Assembly (NCBI GenBank): GCA_031278135.1
Contig: JAITKY010000037.1
Coordinates: forward strand, 1-15,941
Direction: 5' to 3'
Length of the DNA stretch: 15,941 nt
Origin: Prevotellaceae bacterium
Lineage (GTDB): Bacteria > Bacteroidota > Bacteroidia > Bacteroidales > UBA932
Under the pieces are notes generated by a model. That model was not told the origin of the DNA and did no database searches. It worked only from the letters and a program-made list of their open reading frames with translations. The position numbers and the translations under genes are program-made. Positions 7,889-13,848 of this stretch are shown one piece after another. How positions within the stretch are numbered: position 1 is the stretch's first letter; the number at the start of each line of letters is the position of its first letter.

Positions 7889-8950
7889 ATGAAAAAAATA
7901 AATATTTCATTAATGTTGTTCCTTGTGCTTCTATCCGGATGCAAATCAAATGAGTATATAGATTTTACGGATACGCAAATACCGGTTAAAAACGCCGAAA
8001 CGCAATTTTCGGCTATTGGCGGACAAAAAGAGTTTACTCTAAATTTTTCTGATACTTATACTGTAACTTCGGATCAAAGTTGGTGTAAAGCGACTATCAA
8101 TAACAACACCGTTACAGTGAATGTAGAGCCAAACCGAACTATATCCGGACGAACGGCCTTATTGACGCTAAAATCGGGAAACAAGGTTAACTATATTCCT
8201 GTAACACAAACGAAAGCTGTTATTCGATTAGAAAGTTACACGTACGATTTGGGGAAACAAAAAGATACGGTATATGTTAAATACGAATGTGATTTTCCTG
8301 TAAATGTTTCGCCTGTTTCTGTCGATTGGGTAAAGAGTTTGGTAAACCACGACAAAAAGGAAATCATGTTTGTGGTTGAAGAAGAGCAAAATTATCCGAG
8401 ATCAACGATTGTTCAGCTGTATGCCGATGGTGGAAATAACACTGTATTAACAGTTAAAGAAATCCGTATCCGTCAAAACCTTTTGTTGTATAAAGATTTT
8501 TTAGGGACATATAACATGTACTACTTCACAGGAATAGTCACTGATACATTGGAGGTGTCCTTAGTAGCCGGAGTTTCAGGAAAATCCTATTTTTTAAAAG
8601 GAATATTAACAGATGAAGATGCAGGTAATATAATCGTAGATTATAATGAATTAACCGGATCTTTATTTTTTTGGGGCTGTAAAATCAGAGCTGCCGGAAA
8701 TGGCGTTACTAAGGATTTTTGGTGGTCTCCAAGCCAAAAAACGGGGGCATCCTATTATCCAATGCCATCTAATGCATACGGTATGAAAAGTCAAGAGCAT
8801 AATATATCGGGAAAGTTAAAGTTTTCTCTTGGAGACAATACCATTGTCGGATTTATTCTTAGAAAATATACCGGAACTACAATCAGTGAACTTGTAAAAG
8901 GAAAAGATGGTCAATCGATGTATCTTTATTTGAATTTTGAGAAAAAATAA
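7889..8950 (+). CDS. Lipoprotein with two BACON-like domains
   Basis: This is a 353-residue lipoprotein counted from the ATG at 7889. That start gives a standard signal peptide, MKKINISLMLFLVLLSGC (Cys18); an ATG at 7877, abutting the previous stop codon, would add four residues. Two consecutive beta-sandwich units follow. The first (about 35-110) has the BACON-like pattern GGQKEFTLNF, then SDQSWCKATI, then RTALLTLKSGNKVNYIPVTQ. The second (about 113-197) has DTVYVKYECDFPVNVS, then VDWVKSLV, then IRIRQN. BACON domains occur in Bacteroidetes surface proteins, often as spacers or glycan/mucin-binding modules. The last 150 residues, beginning YKDFLGTYNM, resemble the C-terminal part of the DUF4302 protein just upstream. 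This is the last gene of the operon, and a terminator follows about 30 bases later. A binding role is inferred. Confidence 0.8.
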   Translation: MKKINISLMLFLVLLSGCKSNEYIDFTDTQIPVKNAETQFSAIGGQKEFTLNFSDTYTVTSDQSWCKATINNNTVTVNVEPNRTISGRTALLTLKSGNKVNYIPVTQTKAVIRLESYTYDLGKQKDTVYVKYECDFPVNVSPVSVDWVKSLVNHDKKEIMFVVEEEQNYPRSTIVQLYADGGNNTVLTVKEIRIRQNLLLYKDFLGTYNMYYFTGIVTDTLEVSLVAGVSGKSYFLKGILTDEDAGNIIVDYNELTGSLFFWGCKIRAAGNGVTKDFWWSPSQKTGASYYPMPSNAYGMKSQEHNISGKLKFSLGDNTIVGFILRKYTGTTISELVKGKDGQSMYLYLNFEKK

Positions 8951-8978
8951 ATAAATTTGACTATTTAAGGTTTGTTGA

Positions 8979-9007
8979 GGGGCCGTCTGTACAGACTGCC
9001 CCTTTTT
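8979..9007 (+). terminator. Intrinsic terminator of the SusCD operon
   Basis: GGGGC at 8979-8983 pairs with GCCCC at 8998-9002. After a single C-T mismatch, GTCT pairs with AGAC around a GTAC loop. Five T residues follow (9003-9007). The structure sits about 30 bases after the stop codon of the BACON-like gene and ends the five-gene operon. Confidence 0.85.
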
Positions 9008-9095
9008 CGATGCGTAGAAATAAAACCATTTCAGGGTAGATGCATTTAAATTTGTGTTAACTTCAAAAGAAAATCTTTGTTCAAAACTCAGTTTA

Positions 9096-9242
9096 TTGAC
9101 GACTTCAACAGGAATGTTGACGACTTCAACGGGAATGTTGACGACTTCAACACGGATGTTGACGACTTCAACACGAATGTTGACGACTTCAATTCGGTTT
9201 GTGAAATCACCAATTCGGTTTGTGACGACTTCAATTCAGTTT
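9096..9242. repeat. Tandem array of seven 21-bp units
   Basis: Seven consecutive units of exactly 21 bases begin at 9096, 9117, 9138, 9159, 9180, 9201 and 9222. Units 1-4 follow TTGACGACTTCAAC + xxGGATG/xxGAATG; units 5 and 7 keep GACGACTTCAA but end AATTCGGTTT or AATTCAGTTT; unit 6 is diverged in its first half (GTGAAATCACC). A decayed eighth unit may follow (9243-9263). The core TTGA-N5-TCAA is an imperfect dyad. A GTG-started frame (9054-9272) reads through as heptapeptides (LTTSTGM and variants), and the minus strand is also open across the array, so coding potential here is a by-product of a period divisible by three. It lies between an operon terminator and the next promoter. Confidence 0.9.
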
Positions 9243-9263
9243 GTTAAGACAACATTTTGTATT

Positions 9264-9430
9264 CCGCAGTAATAACGAACATGTGCGTGTAACCGAAATC
9301 GTTCGTACAGCGCTCGACTCCGCCTGTCGACCGGTCGCAACATATTTCACAGCGTTTTCGACACACGTACGTCTTGCTTAACCGAATTTCGATACTTCCA
9401 TAATAAATAGCTACCCATTTTTCTTCATTT
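9264..9430. other. Gene-free spacer with a CG-rich palindromic patch
   Basis: No gene is visible here. Bases about 9281-9380 are noticeably richer in CG dinucleotides than the surrounding DNA. They contain short perfect palindromes: AGCGCT (9309-9314), CGACCGGTCG (9328-9337) and ACGTACGT (9365-9372). These could be protein-binding sites or the remains of a decayed gene; neither can be shown from the sequence. Confidence 0.4.
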
Positions 9431-9432
9431 TG

Positions 9433-9465
9433 TTCGTATGTTAAAAAAAAATGTTATATCTTTGC
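9433..9465 (+). promoter_or_regulatory. Bacteroidetes-type promoter of the galactonate dehydratase operon
   Basis: TATCTTTG at 9457-9464, followed by C, is an exact match to the -7 consensus TAnnTTTG. TTCG at 9433-9436 sits 20 bases upstream as a one-mismatch -33 box (consensus TTTG); an exact TTTG at 9429-9432 is 24 bases away. Transcription would start near 9470, giving a leader of about 180 bases before the start codon at 9650. Confidence 0.6.
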
Positions 9466-9538
9466 GCCATTATTTGAAACGTTTTTTTGTTTTGTAATTA
9501 CAGTGTTGTATGTTTTGTTTTAATTCATATTACCAGTT

Positions 9539-9561
9539 GGAAAAATTTTGAGAATTTTTCC
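9539..9561 (+). repeat. Perfect 9-bp hairpin in the leader of the dehydratase operon
   Basis: GGAAAAATT at 9539-9547 and AATTTTTCC at 9553-9561 are perfect complements around the loop TTGAG. It lies between the predicted promoter and the start codon, about 90 bases before the gene. No T-run follows, so it is not a normal terminator. It could be an operator dyad, an mRNA-stabilising stem or chance in AT-rich DNA. Confidence 0.55.
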
Positions 9562-9649
9562 CCCAAAAAAGGGCGTTTGTGAATATTTTTTCGCGATTTC
9601 TTATAAGAAACTCATAAAAAACGGAATAACATTATAAATAGATATAATA

Positions 9650-10798
9650 ATGAAAATAGACAAATTAGAATTATTTAAAGTACCGCCGAGGTGGTTGTTT
9701 CTAAAAATCACTACCGACGACGGTTTTATCGGTTGGGGAGAACCCGTAGTAGAAGGTCGCGCCGATACGGTCGAAGCGGCTGTAAAAGAATTGTCTCCGT
9801 ATCTGATTGGACGCGATGCTTCGCAAATCGAAGACATTTGGCAAGTGTTGTATCGCGGAGGCTTCTATCGCGGAGGGCCAATCCTGAGCAGCGCTATTTC
9901 GGGAATCGACGAAGCCTTGTGGGACATCAAAGGAAAAGCGACAAATCTGCCCGTTTACAATCTACTGGGCGGCTCGGTTCGCAACAAAATGATGGTTTAC
10001 CAGTGGATAGGCGGCGACCGTCCTTCGGATGTTGTCGATGCAGCCAAAGAAAAACAGGCGTCCGGACTGAAAGCCGTCAAAATGAACGGCACCGAAGATT
10101 TGGAATGGATAGATTCCTTCGGCAAAATCGACGAAGTCATCGAACGCGTAGCGGGTATCCGCCAAGCCTGCGGAAAAAATTTCGGGATAGGAATAGATTT
10201 CCATGGACGCGTTCACAAAACTATGGCGAAAGTTCTGATGAAAGAACTCGAAGCCTACCGTCCGATGTTTATCGAAGAGCCTGTGCTTGCCGAAAACGGC
10301 GAATATTTCAAGATGCTGTCCGAACTTGTTTCTACGCCTATCGCTACCGGCGAACGCCATTATACCCGCTGGGATTTCAAACACCTGTTCGAACAGGGCG
10401 CCGTGGACATCATCCAGCCGGATTTAAGTCACGCCGGAGGAATTTCGGAATGCAAGAAAATTGCAACCATGGCCGAAGCCTACGACATCACAATTGCACC
10501 GCATTGTCCGTTAGGACCTATCGCATTTGCAGCCTGCCTGCAACTCGATTTCAACTCCGTCAATGCAGTGATACAGGAGACAAGCGCCGGAATCCACTAC
10601 AACGTAGGCGCCGATTTGCTGGACTATGTCACGAATCCCGAAGTGTTTGAGTTCAAAGACGGCTATATCGACGTGTTCGACGGTCCCGGTCTGGGCGTCG
10701 AAGTGAACGAAGAAAAAGTGCGCGAAATGGCAAAAATCGGACACAGTTGGAAAAACCCTGTTTGGCGCACCGAATCCGGAGTAGTAGCAGAATGGTAA
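9650..10798 (+). CDS. dgoD: D-galactonate dehydratase (enolase superfamily)
   Basis: This cytoplasmic enzyme should convert D-galactonate to 2-dehydro-3-deoxy-D-galactonate and water. Its 382 residues equal the length of E. coli DgoD, and long stretches match what I recall of it: PPRWLFLKI near the N-terminus, GFYRGGPIL (71-79), [13 protein letters not shown] (203-215), [13 protein letters not shown] (256-268), [15 protein letters not shown] (283-297) and the end ESGVVAEW. The Mg ligands are in place as Asp183, Glu209 and Glu235; His185 and His285, with Asp258, are the catalytic acid/base residues, and Glu310 is conserved. Residues 1-115 form the capping lid and the rest the (beta/alpha)7-beta barrel. 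The start is the first ATG after the leader, and the N-terminus aligns with the family. It is the first gene of a three-gene operon with an aldolase (18-base gap) and a sugar symporter. A related acid-sugar dehydratase specificity cannot be wholly excluded, but all landmarks favour galactonate. Confidence 0.9.
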   Translation: MKIDKLELFKVPPRWLFLKITTDDGFIGWGEPVVEGRADTVEAAVKELSPYLIGRDASQIEDIWQVLYRGGFYRGGPILSSAISGIDEALWDIKGKATNLPVYNLLGGSVRNKMMVYQWIGGDRPSDVVDAAKEKQASGLKAVKMNGTEDLEWIDSFGKIDEVIERVAGIRQACGKNFGIGIDFHGRVHKTMAKVLMKELEAYRPMFIEEPVLAENGEYFKMLSELVSTPIATGERHYTRWDFKHLFEQGAVDIIQPDLSHAGGISECKKIATMAEAYDITIAPHCPLGPIAFAACLQLDFNSVNAVIQETSAGIHYNVGADLLDYVTNPEVFEFKDGYIDVFDGPGLGVEVNEEKVREMAKIGHSWKNPVWRTESGVVAEW

Positions 10799-10816
10799 TT
10801 TGATTTACGATATATA

Positions 10817-11581
10817 ATGAAAGTATTAAGAGCATTCAAAGATAAACTCGCAAAAGGCAAGTCGGTTTATGGTCCTTTCATGAAAACGGTCGATCCGGCG
10901 TTTGTAGAATGCGCCGGTCATGCCGGTTTCGATTTCGTAATATTGGACATGGAACATGGGCCGGCAAGTTTCCCCGACCTTCAAAACTTGATTCGTGGAG
11001 CCGAAGCCGCCGGAGTTCTTCCCGTTGTCCGCACTTACGATTCGTCCGAAACAGCCATCAGCAAAGCGCTCGACTTAGGCGCCAAAGGCGTACAGATTCC
11101 GCAAATCCAATCGGCAGACGAAGCGCGAGAAGTGGTCAAAGCCGCCAAATATTTCCCGAAAGGCGAACGCGGCGTATGCCGTTTTGTGCGGGCGGCAAAC
11201 TATTCGTCCACCCCGCGTAACGAATATTTTGAACTCGCAAACGAAGCGTTGATCATTCTGCAAGTCGAAGGCAAACAAGTACTGCACAAGTTAGACAGCA
11301 TCCTGGGCGTCGAAGGACTTGACATTCTTTTCATCGGTCCCTACGACCTTTCGCAGTCGCTGGGCGTTCCGGGTCAAGTCTCGCACCCCTCGGTCATCGA
11401 CGCGATTACGAACATTACCGAACAAGCTAAAAAAGCGGGAGTTGTTACCGGCGTATTCTGCGACACGTTTGAAGCGGCGGCTTTGTGGCGCGGCGCAGGC
11501 ATTCAATACCTCTCCTATTCGGTCGACGTCGGCATCTTTACGGAAGCATGCAGTAATATCATAACTAATTTAAAGAAATAA
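10817..11581 (+). CDS. Class II (HpcH/HpaI-type) 2-keto-3-deoxy acid aldolase
   Basis: This 254-residue cytoplasmic enzyme belongs to the HpcH/HpaI family, whose members (HpaI, GarL, RhmA) use a divalent metal to split 2-keto-3-deoxy acids into pyruvate and an aldehyde. Visible landmarks are LDMEHGP at 43-49 (Asp44-His47 dyad, base), Arg72 in VVRTYD (pyruvate binding), QVEG with metal ligand Glu151, and GPYDLSQSLG with metal ligand Asp177. The glycine-rich stretch KGERGVCRFVRAANYSS (115-131) matches the family's active-site loop. Its neighbour makes 2-keto-3-deoxygalactonate, so the natural reading is cleavage of that unphosphorylated product to pyruvate and D-glyceraldehyde. This differs from the E. 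coli route, where DgoK first phosphorylates and the class I aldolase DgoA then cleaves. Substrate is inferred from context; such aldolases are promiscuous. It sits 18 bases after dgoD and 13 bases before the transporter. Confidence 0.85.
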   Translation: MKVLRAFKDKLAKGKSVYGPFMKTVDPAFVECAGHAGFDFVILDMEHGPASFPDLQNLIRGAEAAGVLPVVRTYDSSETAISKALDLGAKGVQIPQIQSADEAREVVKAAKYFPKGERGVCRFVRAANYSSTPRNEYFELANEALIILQVEGKQVLHKLDSILGVEGLDILFIGPYDLSQSLGVPGQVSHPSVIDAITNITEQAKKAGVVTGVFCDTFEAAALWRGAGIQYLSYSVDVGIFTEACSNIITNLKK

Positions 11582-11594
11582 AGAACAACAATTT

Positions 11595-12974
11595 ATGAGT
11601 AATTCAAATAAAAAAGCAAATTTGATAACGCCCGGTTACATCGTTACGTTTATATTGGTAGTGTGTTTATTTTTTCTGTGGTCGTGGCCTAATACACTGA
11701 ACGATTTTTTGATAACCCAGTTTAAGAAATCGCTGGAATTAAGTCTGGCGCAAACCGGTTTTTTGCCGTTTGCACTTAAAACCGGCTATTTTTGCCTTGC
11801 TATCCCCGCGGGACTGTATATGCAGAAAAAAGGATACAAAGCCGGCATTTTGTTAGGATTGATTTTGTTTGCTGCGGGCTGTCTGCTGTTTTATCCGGCG
11901 GCAAGTACGCAGAGATTCACCCTGTTTCTTTGCGGGATATTCGTGATGGCAGGCGGTTGCGCATTCCTCGAAATCGGCGCCAACAGTTTCGTGGTAAGTC
12001 TTGGCGATAAGGAAACCTCCGAGAGACGACTGAATTTAGCACAGTCATTCAACCCTATCGGTAACATTTTGGCTTCGACCGCTGCTACCTTATTCATTTT
12101 TTCGGGCAACGAGCCTAATGCAATGGCAATCGAAACGATGAAAATTACCGGAAGTTACGACACGTTCCTGAAAGAAGAGAATTTCCGCGTTTTTCCTGTA
12201 TACATTATGCTTGCTATTATTGTTATAATTATAGCAATTATGATCAAACGGACAAAATTCCCCGAAGTAGCGACAGAAAAATCGGATGGCAAAAAAGGCA
12301 GTTTCAAAGCATTGCTGAAATATCCGCATTGGTGGGGCGCAATCCTTTCGCAGTTCTTTTACCTTGGCGCTCAGTTAGGCACATGGTCGTATCTTGTTCT
12401 TTACATAACCCAAAACAGCGAGTTGGGCGAAAAAGTCGCAGGAGGTTTCGTAATAACCAATATGATAATATTCATGATTGGACGCTTTTTCTCGACATGG
12501 ATAATGAAATTCTTCAAACCCACGCGGCTGATGGGAACTTATGCAATCATCAACCTGTGTTTGATTTCGATTGCAATTCTCGGCTCTCAATGGGGCGAAG
12601 CAAAGTTCGGACTTGGCTTAAACAATATCATTTTGCCAGTACCGTTTACTAACCTGTCAGTGCCTGTTGGTATTTACGCTCTGATTTTAACGGCATTTTT
12701 CATGTCGTTGATGTATCCGACCAATTTTGCTTCGGGAGTAAAGGGTTTAGGCCCGAATGCAAAACTTGGAGCGTCGATTTTGGTGATGAGTTTGATAGGC
12801 GGCGCTCTCGGTTCTTTGGCAATCAGCAGTCTTGCCGGTTCGCAATGGGGACTGATGGCAGGAATAGAAGCGCATCAGATAGCCGGCGGCATGTGTGTCA
12901 TTATGGTTTCATACGTCGTGATTGCCTGGTACGCGTTTTTCGGCTCGCGTCCAAGAGGCCCGGTATACGAATAA
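11595..12974 (+). CDS. FucP-family sugar:H+ symporter (MFS, FHS family)
   Basis: A 459-residue inner-membrane transporter with about twelve hydrophobic segments. The first half is clearly like E. coli FucP: FFLWSWPNTLNDFLITQF (27-43, with Asp37 at the place of FucP Asp46), a GYFCLAIPAGLYMQKKGYKA stretch (64-83), GGCAFLEIGANSFV (120-133, with Glu126 at the place of FucP Glu135) and RLNLAQSFNPIG. Those two acidic residues carry sugar binding and proton coupling in FucP. A hydrophilic linker at about 217-240 separates the halves. It is somewhat longer than FucP (438), with an extra polar stretch after about residue 170. Family members move L-fucose, glucose or galactose; with a galactonate dehydratase in the operon it may bring in the sugar acid itself or the parent neutral sugar. 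It is the last gene of its operon and is followed by a strong terminator. Family is sure; cargo is inferred. Confidence 0.88.
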   Translation: MSNSNKKANLITPGYIVTFILVVCLFFLWSWPNTLNDFLITQFKKSLELSLAQTGFLPFALKTGYFCLAIPAGLYMQKKGYKAGILLGLILFAAGCLLFYPAASTQRFTLFLCGIFVMAGGCAFLEIGANSFVVSLGDKETSERRLNLAQSFNPIGNILASTAATLFIFSGNEPNAMAIETMKITGSYDTFLKEENFRVFPVYIMLAIIVIIIAIMIKRTKFPEVATEKSDGKKGSFKALLKYPHWWGAILSQFFYLGAQLGTWSYLVLYITQNSELGEKVAGGFVITNMIIFMIGRFFSTWIMKFFKPTRLMGTYAIINLCLISIAILGSQWGEAKFGLGLNNIILPVPFTNLSVPVGIYALILTAFFMSLMYPTNFASGVKGLGPNAKLGASILVMSLIGGALGSLAISSLAGSQWGLMAGIEAHQIAGGMCVIMVSYVVIAWYAFFGSRPRGPVYE

Positions 12975-12995
12975 TCTTTATTCATCCAATAATTG

Positions 12996-13031
12996 AAAAA
13001 ACCCCGAACTGCGTTTTGCTTGTTCGGGGTT
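12996..13031. terminator. Bidirectional terminator between convergent operons
   Basis: AACCCCGAAC (13000-13009) pairs perfectly with GTTCGGGGTT (13022-13031) around a 12-base loop. An A-run lies on the left (12996-13001), giving a T-run for minus-strand transcripts; TTCTTT on the right serves plus-strand transcripts. It lies between the stop of the symporter gene and the stop of the convergent phosphodiesterase-like gene, so it probably ends both. Confidence 0.9.
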
Positions 13032-13060
13032 CTTTCGATGCGCCGGACAAAGTTGTATGA

Positions 13061-13675
13061 CTAATCGCTAACGGCTACATCTTCTTTATCGTATTCGAGT
13101 CTCCAAATTCTGGTATGATTTATCAAAAGCGGGAAAAATTCATAAAACGCATCTCGCAGAACATCATAATTATTCATCAAACATTCAACAGCTTCTTTAC
13201 CTGTTCGAGGCAATCCCGAATGTCTGTGCATATATTCTAAAGCGTTTTCAAAACTGTCTAATTTTGCATAATTTTTCAGGCGATTCCCGATTATGAATGT
13301 ATATAACAAGGTTTTTATCCTAAAAGGCAAGTATTTATGCCGGACTAAAGCATCAAGATAAAATTTCATACAAAATGTCATGAGCGGTACTTCGTTGGAA
13401 AAATTATGCCATCCGACTGCTAAAAAATGGTCGTAAAACATATCAAGATAAACGCCGGCATATTTTCCAAATTCGGGATGCAGCAATTTTCTAATTTTTG
13501 CATTGATAGGATGTCTATCGGTGAAATCGTCGATAGCTCTATGCATTAACACACCTTTCCGGATAATCGGTTGTAATTTTTCGTAATTATGTCCTTTTAT
13601 TGCATCTCCGATGAAATTGCCTATCATGAGCAACTTGTTATCTCCCGAAAGATATATGTGTGCTAAATAATTCAT
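13061..13675 (-). CDS. Acyl carrier protein phosphodiesterase-like protein (AcpH/DUF479 family)
   Basis: A 204-residue protein, close to the 193 of E. coli AcpH, which removes the 4'-phosphopantetheine arm from holo-ACP. The family's opening pattern is clear: MNYLAHIYLSG, then IGNFIGDAIKG (18-28), then GVLMHRAIDDFTDRHP (41-56). The metal-binding and catalytic candidates of this HD-like family are seen as Asp24, His45, Asp49, Asp50, Asp53 and His55, with a second cluster LDMFYDHFLA at 77-86 (Asp78, Asp82, His83). The start at 13675 gives the conserved N-terminus. The gene runs leftwards, toward the convergent symporter operon, and follows rpoC with a terminator between them, so it probably has its own promoter. 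I saw no convincing -7 box in the 110 bases before it. Bacteroidota homologues are mostly untested, so activity on ACP is inferred. Confidence 0.85.
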   Translation of the reverse strand: MNYLAHIYLSGDNKLLMIGNFIGDAIKGHNYEKLQPIIRKGVLMHRAIDDFTDRHPINAKIRKLLHPEFGKYAGVYLDMFYDHFLAVGWHNFSNEVPLMTFCMKFYLDALVRHKYLPFRIKTLLYTFIIGNRLKNYAKLDSFENALEYMHRHSGLPRTGKEAVECLMNNYDVLRDAFYEFFPLLINHTRIWRLEYDKEDVAVSD

Positions 13676-13787
13676 GTCTTCTACATTATTCTATAGTCTC
13701 TATATAGATGCGATATTATCCTAAATCGTTGCATGCGACAAATTGTTGAGATATTACAAATGGTTACGATTACAACTTGTGCGTATT

Positions 13788-13818
13788 AAAAAGAAGACTG
13801 CCTTTTCAGACAGCCTCC
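13788..13818 (-). terminator. Intrinsic terminator of rpoC
   Basis: Read on the minus strand, GGAGGCTGTC (13818-13809) pairs with GGCAGTCTTC (13802-13793) around the loop TGAAAA. The stem is ten pairs including three G-T wobbles, followed by five T residues (13792-13788). It lies about 30 bases after the rpoC stop codon and is a common style of Bacteroidetes terminator. Confidence 0.85.
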
Positions 13819-13848
13819 CATTAAATAAACCAATATTAACCAAAAAAA

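Noticed and set aside
9096..9242. CRISPR array
   Set aside because: The units are contiguous 21-mers without unique spacers, and no cas gene is nearby.
9054..9272. A GTG-started 72-residue frame of heptapeptide repeats (LTTSTGM, LTTSTRM, VKSPIRF)
   Set aside because: It is the direct translation of the 21-bp tandem DNA repeat. It has no convincing start context and no recognised domain, and the minus strand is equally open over the array. I treat it as repeat DNA, not a gene.
9691..10650. A 319-residue arginine-rich open frame on the plus strand
   Set aside because: It lies wholly inside dgoD in another frame. dgoD has full-length homology landmarks with intact catalytic residues; the arginine-rich composition is a frame-shift artefact of CG-rich codons.
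13676..13787. A promoter for the AcpH-like gene
   Set aside because: CAAA-containing strings at about 13738-13760 resemble an inverted -7 box only with the TA pair missing; no acceptable match to TAnnTTTG on the minus strand.
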